Shown piece by piece: positions 17,853-27,278 of a stretch of DNA of 64,000 bases. Position numbers and translations under genes: made by a program. Source of the DNA: Verrucomicrobiota bacterium (GTDB taxonomy: Bacteria; Verrucomicrobiota; Verrucomicrobiia; Opitutales; Opitutaceae); the NCBI GenBank assembly GCA_016222805.1, contig JACRQG010000041.1, positions 124,001 through 188,000 of the forward strand, written 5' to 3'. The notes under the pieces were generated by a model. The model did not search any database. It was given only the letters and a program-made list of their open reading frames with translations, and was not told the origin of the DNA. Within the stretch, counting starts at the first letter, position 1. Every line of letters starts with the position of its first letter.

Positions 17853-19115
17853 TTACTTGATGTGGTCCTGCAGGGAGAATATCGGGATGACCATCCCGAT
17901 GAAGATCGTGCCGACGAGCGCCGCGATGACGAAGAGCATCAGCGGCTCGGCCAGCGCCACGAGGCCGCGCAGCTGGCGGTCGAGATCCCCTTCGGTCGTC
18001 GCGGCGAGGCGCAGCAGTTCCTGGTCGAGCTTGCCGCTCTCCTCGGCGACGGAGATCATCTCCACGACCGCGCCGGGGAAGAGGGTGCGGTTCTGCGCCA
18101 GGCTCTTGCCGAGGGGCTTGCCCTCCTTCACGCGGTCGATCGATTCCGAGACCGCGTCGACCAGCACCTGGTTGCCGATCGAGCGGCGGGCGACGTTGAG
18201 GGCGTTGATCAGCGGCACGCCGGCGCCCAGCAGGGTGCCGAGCATCCGGCAGAAGCGCGCCATCGCAAACTGGGCGAGCAGCGGCCCCACCGAGGGAATC
18301 CGCAGCACCATGCCCTCCCACGTGCGGCGCCCCTTCTCGGACTTGAACCAGTTGCGCGCCGAAATCGCCGCGATGACCACGCCGGCGAGGAGAAAGAGCC
18401 CATAGTGCCGCACCGCCTCGCTGACGCCGACGATCATCTGCGTGAGCAGGGGCAACTGGGCGTTGAAGCCCTGGAAAACCAGCTGGAAGCGCGGAATGAA
18501 GAAGACCAGGAGGAAGATCAGGACGCCGATCGCGAGCACGAGCAGGATCGCCGGGTACATGAGCGCGGTGAGGACGCGCCCCTGCAGTTCCTTCTCGCGG
18601 GCCTGGAAGTCCGCAATCTGCGCCAGCACGACATCGAGGAAGCCGCCGGTTTCCCCTGCCTCGACCATGGCGATATACACCCGGGGAAACGTCTCCGGCG
18701 AGCGGGCCATCGCATCGGAGAGCGACATGCCGTCGATCACCAGACCATGGATCTCCTTCCACTTCGCCTTGGCGACCGGCTCGGCCGCCTCCCGGTGAAT
18801 GATTTCCAGGGCCCGGCTGAACGGCACGCCGGCGGCAAGCAGGCTGGAAAGGAGACGCGTGAAGTTTTCGAGAATGCGCGGGGTGATCTTGCGCGGCTGG
18901 CCCAGCTTGAAGCTGAAGCCCCCCTCCTCCGCCTCGCCGCCGGTGGCCGCCCCTGATCGCGTGGGCTTCGCGCCGGCCTTCGCCTCCGCGAGCCGGATCG
19001 GCTTCAGGCCCCGACCCTCCACCTGCCGCATGGCCTCATGGCGGTTGCTCGCATCGATCAACCCCTCGACGGCGACACCGTCGAGCTGCAGCGCTTTGTA
19101 GGCGAATTGGGGCAT
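17853..19115 (-). CDS. gspF: Type II secretion inner-membrane platform protein GspF
   Basis: 420 residues. The N-terminus MPQFAYKALQLDGVAVEGLI is the standard GspF opening. Two T2SF domains (about 85-205 and 285-410) and three hydrophobic segments are present, including ILLVLAIGVLIFLLVFFIP and a C-terminal FVIAALVGTIFIGMVIPIF. It anchors the GspE ATPase and drives pseudopilus assembly. It is separated from gspE by 163 nt that contain a palindromic repeat. Confidence 0.95.
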   Translation of the reverse strand: MPQFAYKALQLDGVAVEGLIDASNRHEAMRQVEGRGLKPIRLAEAKAGAKPTRSGAATGGEAEEGGFSFKLGQPRKITPRILENFTRLLSSLLAAGVPFSRALEIIHREAAEPVAKAKWKEIHGLVIDGMSLSDAMARSPETFPRVYIAMVEAGETGGFLDVVLAQIADFQAREKELQGRVLTALMYPAILLVLAIGVLIFLLVFFIPRFQLVFQGFNAQLPLLTQMIVGVSEAVRHYGLFLLAGVVIAAISARNWFKSEKGRRTWEGMVLRIPSVGPLLAQFAMARFCRMLGTLLGAGVPLINALNVARRSIGNQVLVDAVSESIDRVKEGKPLGKSLAQNRTLFPGAVVEMISVAEESGKLDQELLRLAATTEGDLDRQLRGLVALAEPLMLFVIAALVGTIFIGMVIPIFSLQDHIK

Positions 19116-19167
19116 GCGAGGGGAGTCCGAAGAGCCGGTTTAGCCGCGGTTGGTTGCATTCGTGCAG

Positions 19168-19240
19168 GCAGGGCGACCTGGGCCCGCACCCTTCATGGCA
19201 AGGCCCGCCGTGCGCGGGGCGAGGTCGCCCCTCCCACAGG
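19168..19240. repeat. Palindromic intergenic repeat, two units, between gspE and gspF
   Basis: An imperfect palindrome (19168-19187) and a second unit, gcggggcgaggtcgcccctc (19214-19233, followed by ccacagg), face each other across about 26 nt. The second unit plus ccacagg (27 bp) matches 62213-62239 with one difference. The same two-unit plan recurs at 42031-42096. Its place inside an operon means it will be transcribed and can fold. Confidence 0.6.
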
Positions 19241-19278
19241 AAACCCGAGACGAAGTAAGGCCACGTGTCATCGTGATG

Positions 19279-21021
19279 CTAATCGGAGGTCTTTTGGGCC
19301 GAGGCGGCCGCGGGCTGGCGCGGCGGCTCCTCGTGCACCGTGGTGACACTGAGGACCTCCTCGATGGTGGTGACCCCTTCCTGCACGAGCCGGCGGCCGT
19401 CCTCGGCGAGCGTCGTCATGCCGGCGCGGCGCGCGGCGTCGCGAATCGTGTCGGTCGAGGCGTTTCGGAGGATGAGCTGCCGGATCTCGTTGTTGGTATC
19501 CATCCACTCGAAGATGGCCTGGCGGCCATGGAAGCCGGTGTGCCGGCATTCCCGGCATCCGACGGAGCGGTAGATGGTGGCCTCGGGCGCGATCCCCATG
19601 CGGGTCTTGTAGGTCCGGGCCGCGGGCGATTCGTCGACCTGCTTGCAGTGCGGACAGAGCAGACGCACGAGGCGCTGGGCCAGCACCGCTTCGAGCGAAG
19701 AGGCGACCAGGTATGGCTCCACCCCCATGTCCACGAGGCGGGTCAGGGCGCCCGGCGCGTCGTTGGTGTGGAGAGTCGAGAAGACGAGGTGGCCGGTGAG
19801 CGACGCCTGGACGGCGATCTGCGCCGTCTCGTGATCGCGAATTTCACCGATCAGGATGACGTCGGGGTCGTGGCGCAGGATCGAGCGAAGCCCGCGCGCG
19901 AAGGTCAGGCCGGACTTCTCGGACACCTGGATCTGGTTCACACCCTTGAGCTGGTATTCGATTGGATCCTCAATGGTGACGATCTTGCGCTCGGCGTCAT
20001 TGATCTCCTGGAGCGCGGTGTAGAGCGTGGAGGTCTTGCCGCTGCCGGTGGGACCGGTGACCAGCACGATGCCGTGCGGCAGCTGGAGCACCCGCCCGAG
20101 GCAGGCGTACTCGCGCTCGTGCATGCCCAATTCGCGCACCCCGCGGAGGGCGGCGTTCTGCCGCAGGAGGCGCATCACCACCGCCTCGCCGTGCAGCATC
20201 GGGATGATCGAGACCCGGATGTCGACCTCCGCGGCCTCAATCCGGACCTTGATGCGGCCATCCTGCGGCAGCCGCTTCTCGGCGATGTTCAGGTGGCTGA
20301 GAATCTTCACGCGCGCCACGATGGCGGGCTGGAACTTCTTGATCTGGGCGGGCACCGGCACCTCCTGCAGCACGCCGTCGATCCGGTACCGGATGCGCAG
20401 TTCGTCCTCGAACGGCTCGAGGTGGATGTCCGACGCGCGCAGCTCGATGGCGTCCTTCAGCACCTGGTTGACGAACCGGATGATCGAGGCGTCCTCGGCC
20501 GCCTCGTCGAGGTTCGTGCCGGCCGCGATCGCGTTTTCGTCGACGACCTGCAGGTCGCCGGCCTCGTCGAGCGTGTCGATCGTGTCCGCGCCGACGCCGA
20601 GGCGTTTCTTCAGCTCGCGCTGGATGGTCTCGGAGACGGCGAGCACGGGGCGCAGGCGCAGGCCCGTGAGGGTCTTGAGGCCGTCGATGCCCTGGGTCGC
20701 GAACAGCCGGCAGGTGGCGATTTCGATCTGGTTGTCCACCCGCCGGAGGGGCAGCAGCTCGTCCCGGAGCAGCAGGCGCGCCGGGAAGAGCGAGAGCACC
20801 TGCTTGTCCGGCTCGAGCTCGTCGAGTTTGGCGAACGGCACGCCGTACTCCCGCGCGAGCCAGCGGAGGACCCGCTCCTCGGCGAGGGCTTCCTCGCCGG
20901 GATTCTGCTTCAGGTAGGCGCGGGCATCGCCGGTCGTGAGCTGCCGGGCCGCGATCATGCGGTCGAGCAGTTCCGGCAGGGCGCCGTTGGCGCCCGCGAC
21001 GGGGGCAGAGTCGGTCAGCAC
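19279..21021 (-). CDS. gspE: Type II secretion ATPase GspE
   Basis: 580 residues, GTG start at 21021. The N-terminal N1E/MshEN-like domain (about 20-150) is followed by the core ATPase. Walker A GPTGSGKTST is near residue 324, and the Asp and Walker B boxes are conserved (ILIGEIRDHETAQIAVQASL). His boxes include STLHTNDAPGALTRL. The zinc tetracysteine is present as CPHCK and CRECRH, about 30 residues apart (about 458-492). It powers pseudopilus growth at the inner membrane with GspF and GspL. It lies 7 nt after the upstream Gly-rich gene. Confidence 0.96.
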   Translation of the reverse strand: MLTDSAPVAGANGALPELLDRMIAARQLTTGDARAYLKQNPGEEALAEERVLRWLAREYGVPFAKLDELEPDKQVLSLFPARLLLRDELLPLRRVDNQIEIATCRLFATQGIDGLKTLTGLRLRPVLAVSETIQRELKKRLGVGADTIDTLDEAGDLQVVDENAIAAGTNLDEAAEDASIIRFVNQVLKDAIELRASDIHLEPFEDELRIRYRIDGVLQEVPVPAQIKKFQPAIVARVKILSHLNIAEKRLPQDGRIKVRIEAAEVDIRVSIIPMLHGEAVVMRLLRQNAALRGVRELGMHEREYACLGRVLQLPHGIVLVTGPTGSGKTSTLYTALQEINDAERKIVTIEDPIEYQLKGVNQIQVSEKSGLTFARGLRSILRHDPDVILIGEIRDHETAQIAVQASLTGHLVFSTLHTNDAPGALTRLVDMGVEPYLVASSLEAVLAQRLVRLLCPHCKQVDESPAARTYKTRMGIAPEATIYRSVGCRECRHTGFHGRQAIFEWMDTNNEIRQLILRNASTDTIRDAARRAGMTTLAEDGRRLVQEGVTTIEEVLSVTTVHEEPPRQPAAASAQKTSD

Positions 21022-21028
21022 GGGAAAA

Positions 21029-21475
21029 TCAGGGCAGCAGACCGAACATCACCGCCACCGCCTCCTGCCGAACACTGAGGACGGCGCGCAATTCCTCCTG
21101 GGCCTTGGTGAGCTTGGCTTCGTTGTCGCGCCGCACCTCGCGGAGGCGTTCGAGCCGCGACTTGATCTCCGCGTCGGGCAGTTTGTCGCGGACGGCCGAC
21201 GCCAGGGCGCTGACCTCCGGGGAGCCGCCGCCGCCGCGCATCGTGCGGTTGCGATCCCCGCCATTGTTGCCGCGGTCGCCTCCGCGATCACCGCCGCCCG
21301 GAGGGCCACCCCGACCGCCAAACATGCCAAACGCGCCCGGACCGCCCCCCATCCCGCCGCCCATGTTGCGGCGGATCTCCTGCAACTTGGCCAGACGCTC
21401 GGAGATGACCTTCCACTCCTCATCGTCGGTGATCTCCAGGCGTTCGCGCAACGCGTTGAGCATGCGCGCCTGCAT
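21029..21475 (-). CDS. Gly-rich protein of unknown function, first gene of the secretion operon
   Basis: 148 residues from ATG 21475. Order: a helical segment (about 1-38, LRERLEITDDEEWKVISERL), a Gly/Arg/Asp-rich stretch (about 39-80, GGDRGGDRGNNGG), and a charged helical C-terminal part (about 85-148). I do not recognise a function. The frame stays open upstream of the ATG to a stop at about residue -30. The extra codons read like protein of the same type (GGCDRGGDRGNFNPQ), yet no ATG, GTG or TTG start and no signal peptide is available there. The N-terminus may therefore be damaged, or the true start may be non-standard. It is only 7 nt from gspE, which links it to secretion. Confidence 0.68.
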   Translation of the reverse strand: MQARMLNALRERLEITDDEEWKVISERLAKLQEIRRNMGGGMGGGPGAFGMFGGRGGPPGGGDRGGDRGNNGGDRNRTMRGGGGSPEVSALASAVRDKLPDAEIKSRLERLREVRRDNEAKLTKAQEELRAVLSVRQEAVAVMFGLLP

Positions 21476-21620
21476 CTCCTGAGGATTGAAGTTGCCACGG
21501 TCGCCTCCGCGATCGCAGCCTCCAGCACGGCAGTTGCGACAAATCGTGACGAGACTCTTTCAACTCTCGCTGCGCGCAATGGTTGCGCAACCTTCCCGCC
21601 GGCGTGCGCAAGATTTGCTC

Positions 21621-21636
21621 ACCCCGCTTCCGGGGT
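21621..21636. terminator. Possible terminator hairpin after a sulfatase gene
   Basis: ACCCCG/CGGGGT, a 6-bp perfect stem with a 4-nt loop, lies 23-38 nt past the sulfatase stop and before the secretion operon's first gene. There is no T-tract, so it may instead be an attenuating or RNA-stabilising hairpin. Confidence 0.3.
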
Positions 21637-21658
21637 GCGCGTCCGCGGCGCCGAAACC

Positions 21659-23014
21659 CTACTTTCGCTTCTTTCCCGCCTTGCGCGCCTCCCGCCGCTC
21701 GACCTTCCGCTCCGGGTCGCCGTCCCACCGCAGATCGACCCAGCGCGGCGGTTGCATGGACGCATTCCAACGATCGAAGAGGCCCTGCAACTCCCGCACC
21801 CTCCCCGGTTCGCGGGCCGCAAGGTCGACTTGCTCGGCGCGGTCGGTGGCCAGGTTGACGAGCATCGGCGCCATTTCCTTCGACGCCTTCACCAGCTTCC
21901 AGTCGCCCTGCCGCACGGCGTACTGCACACCAAAGCGGAAGTACAGCTCGCGCGGCGGCAGGCGCTCCACCCGGCCCTCCAGCAGCGGCAGGAGGTTGGT
22001 TCCGTCGAGCTGCCACGTCGGGTTGACCTCGACCCCCGCAGCAGCGAGCGCCGTCGGCAGCACATCCAGCTGGATCACCGGTTCGCCGCTCACCTTGCCG
22101 GCGGGAATCCTCCCCTTCCATTGCACGATCCACGAGACGCGGATACCCCCTTCCCACAAGAACCACTTCCGGCCGCGCAGCCCGCCCATTTCCGCTTGCG
22201 GAGCCGCCCCTCCGTTGTCGCTGATCAGAAACACCAGCGTGTCTTCCTCGAGGCGGAGCGCGCGCAGGGTCTCCATCACGCGTCCGATCGCCTCGTCCGC
22301 CTCGGCGATCATCGCCGCGTAGTTCTGCTCCCGCTGTGGCAGGTGCCTGAATCGTGCCTTCCAGGCCTCCGAGGCCACGTGCGGCGCGTGCACGGCATTG
22401 AAAGCCAGATACAGGAACCACGGTTGCCCCGCCCGCTCCCGGATGAAGCGGATCGCCTCGTCCCGGTAGAACGGCGTGGTCACCGGTGCGCCGGGCAGGT
22501 CGTCGACTTTCTGGCCGTCGCGGAAGAAGGTCCCCTCCCCGAGGTTGCTGATCGATCCGATCGCGTGGTCAAAGCCCCGCGCCCGGGGAAGAAAGTCCGG
22601 CGTGGTGTCGCCGAGGTGCCACTTCCCGACGATGCCCGTCGCATAGCCGGCCGCCTTCAATCGCTGCGCCATCGTGGTCTCGCCGGCCAGGAGTTCGCGG
22701 CCCGCCCGGTTGCCGTTGGCGTCGTGCCCCGTGCGCGCCTGGTACCTCCCGGTCATGAGGCCGACCCGGCTCGGTCCGCAGATGCAAGCGGACACGTAAC
22801 CGTCGGTGAAGCGCACGCCGGCCTTCGCCACCGCATCCATCGCGGGCGTGGCGACGGTCCGGCCGCCATAACACCCCGGCTGAGCCCAGCCCATGTCATC
22901 CAGGTAAAAGACGAGGACGTTGGCCGGCTTCGCCCCATACAACGAGGCGGCGCCGACCGCGATGACGCCCAACCCACGAAGCACGTGCCAACCGCGCGAG
23001 ATCCGTGTAACCAT
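21659..23014 (-). CDS. Exported Cys-type sulfatase
   Basis: 451 residues with an N-terminal signal peptide. The metal-binding start VLVFYLDDMGWAQPGCYGG leads to the formylglycine motif CGPSRVGLMTGR (Cys79). The alkaline-phosphatase-fold body continues (KWHLGDTTPDFLPRARGFDH, then LVFLISDNGGAAPQ). It should hydrolyse a sulfate ester of a polysaccharide or glycoconjugate once Cys79 is matured by a formylglycine-generating enzyme, which is not in this window. The length fits the arylsulfatase A group. It is 19 nt downstream of the DUF6807 gene, suggesting cotranscription. Confidence 0.94.
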   Translation of the reverse strand: MVTRISRGWHVLRGLGVIAVGAASLYGAKPANVLVFYLDDMGWAQPGCYGGRTVATPAMDAVAKAGVRFTDGYVSACICGPSRVGLMTGRYQARTGHDANGNRAGRELLAGETTMAQRLKAAGYATGIVGKWHLGDTTPDFLPRARGFDHAIGSISNLGEGTFFRDGQKVDDLPGAPVTTPFYRDEAIRFIRERAGQPWFLYLAFNAVHAPHVASEAWKARFRHLPQREQNYAAMIAEADEAIGRVMETLRALRLEEDTLVFLISDNGGAAPQAEMGGLRGRKWFLWEGGIRVSWIVQWKGRIPAGKVSGEPVIQLDVLPTALAAAGVEVNPTWQLDGTNLLPLLEGRVERLPPRELYFRFGVQYAVRQGDWKLVKASKEMAPMLVNLATDRAEQVDLAAREPGRVRELQGLFDRWNASMQPPRWVDLRWDGDPERKVERREARKAGKKRK

Positions 23015-23033
23015 CAGGGGGAGTCTCCGGCGA

Positions 23034-23972
23034 TTAACGGGGCGCGGTCGTGGGGAGGTCCGCCACGGTCACCGTGTAGCGTTCCCGGAGCACCTGACCG
23101 GCGCGGAGCGTCACCTCCCCCAGGGCACTCGGCCCCATCGCCATGAAGGCAAAGGGAGTTTCCAACACGAAGAGTGCGTTCTGCTGTTCCTGCGCCAGGG
23201 TCACGCCGAGACGCGGGACCGGCCACGTGCCGTCGACGTGCCCGATGTAGGTCGCCCGCCGCACCACGGCGCCCATCGCCCCTTCAAAATCGAAGGGCTT
23301 GGAATTGCGGTTCCACTGCACCGGCCCGTCGTCCAGTTGCAAAGCGTTGTTCCGCGTGCCACCGGCAAACTCCCGGCAAAACCGGATCCCCAGCCCGTGG
23401 TAGTTGACCACGCGCCCGTCGGCGGTCTTCCGGCTCCACTGGCTTTGGATGAGCTTCGTGTCACGGCAGGCCGTAAGCGTCGTGTCCCAACTCCAGACAT
23501 AGGACGCCCCCTCCCGCCGGCAACTCACGCGTCGCACCTCCTCGAAGGCCGGCGCACCGCCTTCGGCTGGTTCCCACGACAGCGTTTCCGTGAAGCCAAT
23601 CTCCGGCCCCTCCCTGCGCACTTCGGTAAAGTCCCGGTGGCGCTGCCGCCCGACCTGCTCCCCCGGGCGCGTGGACACTTCCTCCCAGAAGTTCAGCTCC
23701 GGCGTGCGCAGGGCGTACATCAGACCCTTGTGGTGCCGGTGATCGTGCGGCTGCGCGAGCGAGACGCAGTGCCCCGCCGGCGAGTTCAGCGGATGCACGT
23801 ACGGCTTGAACTCGTCACGAGGATGATAGCGACCCGCCAGCCGCCCGTCGGCGGAGACGAAGTCGACCCGTTCGGCGGTGAGGACCAGGCGCAGGGGAGC
23901 GTCGGCCGCCCGGCCCGCCCCGGTTCCCGCGACTGGCACCGACAGCAGGACCAGCAAAACGCGGAAGTTCAT
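23034..23972 (-). CDS. Exported DUF6807 (PmoA-like) protein
   Basis: 312 residues from ATG 23972 with a signal peptide. The histidine-rich family motif is QPHDHRHHKGLMYAL (about residues 78-92), after which FWEEV follows. The fold is a beta-sandwich type seen in proteins labelled PmoA in PVC genomes. No catalytic role is proven, and methane oxidation should not be inferred. It lies between the GMC oxidoreductase and sulfatase genes with gaps of 23 and 19 nt, so the three probably form one operon. Confidence 0.88.
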   Translation of the reverse strand: MNFRVLLVLLSVPVAGTGAGRAADAPLRLVLTAERVDFVSADGRLAGRYHPRDEFKPYVHPLNSPAGHCVSLAQPHDHRHHKGLMYALRTPELNFWEEVSTRPGEQVGRQRHRDFTEVRREGPEIGFTETLSWEPAEGGAPAFEEVRRVSCRREGASYVWSWDTTLTACRDTKLIQSQWSRKTADGRVVNYHGLGIRFCREFAGGTRNNALQLDDGPVQWNRNSKPFDFEGAMGAVVRRATYIGHVDGTWPVPRLGVTLAQEQQNALFVLETPFAFMAMGPSALGEVTLRAGQVLRERYTVTVADLPTTAPR

Positions 23973-23995
23973 GGAGGGAAACTCGCCCGTGGCGT

Positions 23996-25600
23996 TCAGG
24001 CGCGCAGGAACCCGGCTGCCAACTCGCCGATCAAGCCGCAGGCGGCATGGGTCTGGCAGTTCACGACCGTGGGCATGATGGAGGCGTCGGCCACCCGTAG
24101 CCCGGCAAGGCCCTGGACCCGCAGTTCCGGATCCACCACGGCGTCGCGGCCGCGCCCCATCCGGCAGGTCCCCACTGGATGGTAAATGGTCGCCGACGTG
24201 CGGCGCACAAACGCCCGCAACTGCTCCGGAGTCGTCTCCGTGTCGAGCGGCTCGACGGCGGCGCCGCGCAGCCGGTCGTATGCGCGGGTCTGCACGAGCT
24301 CGCGCGCGAGGCGCACGCCCGCCACGGCAGCGTCGAGGTCGCGTTCGTCGGCAAAGTAGTTTGCGCGAATCACCGGTGCCGCCGCCGGATCCGCGGAGCG
24401 CAGGGTAATCGTCCCGCGGCTGCGCGGACGACAGAACACGACCGACAGCGCCAGGGCCGGGTCCGGGGCACTGAGGCCGCGCCCGACATAGAACTGGATG
24501 TCGGGGGCCCCGGAGGCCGCGCCCCGCGACGAGTACGCCAGGAGGCCGGCGGAAACCGACGACCCGCGCAGTGTCTCCCGGCCGTTCCATCGGAGCCCGA
24601 TCCGTGGGTGGTCATGGAGGTTGGCGCCCACCCCCGGCAGATCCTGCACGACGGGCAGACCATGGCGGCGCAGTTCCTCCGCCGGACCAATCCCCGAGAG
24701 GAGGAGAATCTTCGGGGAATCGATCGCGCCGGCGGCGAGGATGACCTCGCGCCCGGATCGCACCGTGGTGTACTCGCGGGCCGCGCCGCCCGGCCCCGGG
24801 CGAAAATACTCCACGCCCACCACCCGCCGACCTTCCACGAGCAGGCGGCGCACCTGGGAAAACGGCCGGACCACCAGGTTGGGCCGCTGCAGGATGGGGG
24901 TGAGGAACGCCGCGGCGGCGGACTGTCGCCGGCCATCCTTGAGGTGCTTCTGGTAATAACCCGCGCCGTTCTCCGGACGATCGGAGTTGAAGTTCCAGCG
25001 CGGATCCGCCGCGAACCCGAGCGTCCGCGCGGCTTCGAGAAAGGCCTCGTGCCCGGCGTGGGGATCCGTGGTGTCGGCCACCGCAATCGGACCTCCAACG
25101 CCGTAGAACTCGGAGGCGCCGCGCACGTTGTCCTCAAGGCGGCGAAAGATCGGCAGCACGGAGCGAAAGCTCCACGCCGGCCCCGCCTCCGCCGCCCAGC
25201 CGTCGAAATCGGAAGGATGGCCACGGACATAGGCCGCGGCGCTGATCGCGCTGGAGCCGCCGAGAGTCCGGCCGCGCGGCCATTTCACCGACCGCCCGCC
25301 GAGGCCCGGCTCGGGTTCGGTCGCGTAGTTCCAGTCCACCTCCGAGCCCACCAGCGAGGTCCACTGGCCGATCACCGGGATCAACGGATGGGTGTCCGGC
25401 CCGCCTGCCTCCAACAGCAGCACGCGCACGGTCGGGTCCGCGGACAGGCGGTTCACGACCACGCAGCCGCTGGAGCCGGCCCCGACGACGATGTAGTCGA
25501 AGGTCTCGGGAGCCGCGCCGCGAACACGGGGGGCCAGGGCGGCCACGGCGCCGGCGGCAAAAGTCTCTTTCACAAAGGTACGTCGGGTCTGGCGTAGCAT
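23996..25600 (-). CDS. Tat-exported GMC-family oxidoreductase
   Basis: 534 residues from ATG 25600. It has a twin-arginine signal (QTRRTFVKETFAAGAVAAL). The FAD Rossmann motif is YIVVGAGSSGCVVVNRL, then LLLEAGG. The substrate domain includes KWPRGRTLGGSSAISAAAYV. The C-terminal catalytic histidine lies in YHPVGTCRMG and the partner Asn in VVNCQTHAACGLIGE. This is a choline or alcohol dehydrogenase-like flavoenzyme. The substrate is unknown; sugar or alcohol oxidation outside the cytoplasm is likely. It is the first gene of a probable three-gene operon with DUF6807 and a sulfatase. Confidence 0.95.
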   Translation of the reverse strand: MLRQTRRTFVKETFAAGAVAALAPRVRGAAPETFDYIVVGAGSSGCVVVNRLSADPTVRVLLLEAGGPDTHPLIPVIGQWTSLVGSEVDWNYATEPEPGLGGRSVKWPRGRTLGGSSAISAAAYVRGHPSDFDGWAAEAGPAWSFRSVLPIFRRLEDNVRGASEFYGVGGPIAVADTTDPHAGHEAFLEAARTLGFAADPRWNFNSDRPENGAGYYQKHLKDGRRQSAAAAFLTPILQRPNLVVRPFSQVRRLLVEGRRVVGVEYFRPGPGGAAREYTTVRSGREVILAAGAIDSPKILLLSGIGPAEELRRHGLPVVQDLPGVGANLHDHPRIGLRWNGRETLRGSSVSAGLLAYSSRGAASGAPDIQFYVGRGLSAPDPALALSVVFCRPRSRGTITLRSADPAAAPVIRANYFADERDLDAAVAGVRLARELVQTRAYDRLRGAAVEPLDTETTPEQLRAFVRRTSATIYHPVGTCRMGRGRDAVVDPELRVQGLAGLRVADASIMPTVVNCQTHAACGLIGELAAGFLRA

Positions 25601-25682
25601 GGAAGTGGGTCGGGGCGGCGGGATAGAAGGCGGGACGGCGCCCCGCGGCACAGGGTAAACTTCCGCCGGGGGGCGCAAGCGC

Positions 25683-27278
25683 TCATTTTTTCCGGCCGGC
25701 CCGTTTGGCCGCCGGAGCCGGAGCCGCGGCCGGCTCGCCCGCCAGTTTGGCCTCCTGGGCCTTGAGCCAGTTGTCGTAAGACTTGTTGCCGCCGCCCCCG
25801 ACATATTCGTAGCGCTCCAGCTCCGCCGCGCGTCCGAGCACGCGGGGATCCTCCTCCGCCTTGAGCAACTCCAGCATCCGGCGCCGCAGGGTTTCCACCG
25901 TGGCGGCGTAGAAAAGATCGTAGGCGACGTTGTCGACGCCCGCCGGATCCGTGCGCAGGTCGTACAACTCGTCCGACAGACGCTTGCCGAACGACAGGTC
26001 GTAGAAATGCCCGCCGATCTGCTTCAGGAGTTCCTTGGTCGGCCCGGGGTCGCAATTCCCGAAGTCGGTCTCCGGGTTGCCGGCCGGCCAGCGTTCCGGG
26101 TGGAAGTTGTGCACGTAGAGGAAGTCCTTCGTGCGCAGGGCGCGCACGGGATAGCCGACGTTGTTCGGCCGCCCGAGATCGTGCCGTTCCTTGCCCACGA
26201 GCATCTCGGCACGGTTCTCCACCCAGCCCGACTGCGGCGAACGCAGGAGCGCGAGCAGGCTGCGGCCCGTCATCTGCGCATGGACCGGCAGGCCGGCAAT
26301 CTCGAGGTAGGTCGGCGCCAGATCGCGCACGTTGACGAAGTCCTCCACGACGCGTCCCGGTCGAACGACCGCTCCCCAGCGCATCGCCATCGGCAGGTGA
26401 AAACCGTCCTCGTGGATCTGTCCCTTCACATAGGGAAAGGGCATGCCGTGATCCGAGGTGACCACGATCAGCGTGCGATCGAGTTCACCGGCCTCCGCCA
26501 GCGTTTCCAGGGCCCGGCCGATGTGGCCGTCGGCGTACTCGACCTCGATCGCGTAGTCGGCCAGGTCCCCGCGCACCACCTTCATGTCGGGGAAGTACGG
26601 GGGCACCGTGATGTCCGCGAGGTTCTTGCCGAGGCGGACGCCGGAGTCGCGCTCATACGCCCGGTGCGGCTCGTGGAAGCCCATCCAGAAACAGAATGGC
26701 TGGTTCTTCGGCCGCCGCTGGAGGAAGGTCTCGAAGTTCTTCGCATAGTCCTTGCGGTTGATCCCGGAGGCGGGCGGCGTGGTGGTGTGCTCCTCGAAGG
26801 CGGGCCCGGCCGGATTGCGCGTGCGCTTGGCCAGGGTCTGGTGATCTCCCGGTCCCCACCCTTTGCCGGTCAGCCCAACGAAGTAGCCCGCGCGCTCGAG
26901 CAGGTCGGGATAGACTTCGAAGCCGGCGGGAAAGTAGCCGTTGTGCGAAACCGCCTCCTTCAACTGCCAGGTATTCCGGCCGGTCAGGATGCTCGCGCGG
27001 CACGGGCTGCACTTGGGATTCGAGGTGAACGCGTTCTTGAAGAGCGCCCCCTCCCGCGCGATGCGGTCGAAGTTCGGCGTCTTCACCCACGTCGAACCGT
27101 GGGCGCCCGCATCCCGCCAGCCCCAGTCGTCGAAGATGATGAACAGGAGATTCGGCCGCGCCGTCTCCGCCGCACGGGCCGCGGGAGCCAAGCCGGCCAC
27201 GAGCAGGCACACCAGGATTGCCGCGAACCTGCGGTCGCCTCCGGTGGACAGGAACCGGGAACAAGACGGGGATTTCAT
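25683..27278 (-). CDS. Exported Cys-type sulfatase
   Basis: 531 residues from ATG 27278, with a signal peptide (FAAILVCLLVAGLAPAARA). The metal site start is LLFIIFDDWGWRDAGAHGS and the formylglycine motif is CSPCRASILTGR (Cys90). The second motif position is Cys rather than Ser, which is allowed in C-x-P-x-R. The C-terminus ends in a Lys/Ala-rich tail. The body resembles the heparan N-sulfatase/sulfamidase group of S1 sulfatases, but subfamily and substrate are not certain. It faces the same way as the next sulfatase upstream, with a 142-nt gap. Confidence 0.94.
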   Translation of the reverse strand: MKSPSCSRFLSTGGDRRFAAILVCLLVAGLAPAARAAETARPNLLFIIFDDWGWRDAGAHGSTWVKTPNFDRIAREGALFKNAFTSNPKCSPCRASILTGRNTWQLKEAVSHNGYFPAGFEVYPDLLERAGYFVGLTGKGWGPGDHQTLAKRTRNPAGPAFEEHTTTPPASGINRKDYAKNFETFLQRRPKNQPFCFWMGFHEPHRAYERDSGVRLGKNLADITVPPYFPDMKVVRGDLADYAIEVEYADGHIGRALETLAEAGELDRTLIVVTSDHGMPFPYVKGQIHEDGFHLPMAMRWGAVVRPGRVVEDFVNVRDLAPTYLEIAGLPVHAQMTGRSLLALLRSPQSGWVENRAEMLVGKERHDLGRPNNVGYPVRALRTKDFLYVHNFHPERWPAGNPETDFGNCDPGPTKELLKQIGGHFYDLSFGKRLSDELYDLRTDPAGVDNVAYDLFYAATVETLRRRMLELLKAEEDPRVLGRAAELERYEYVGGGGNKSYDNWLKAQEAKLAGEPAAAPAPAAKRAGRKK

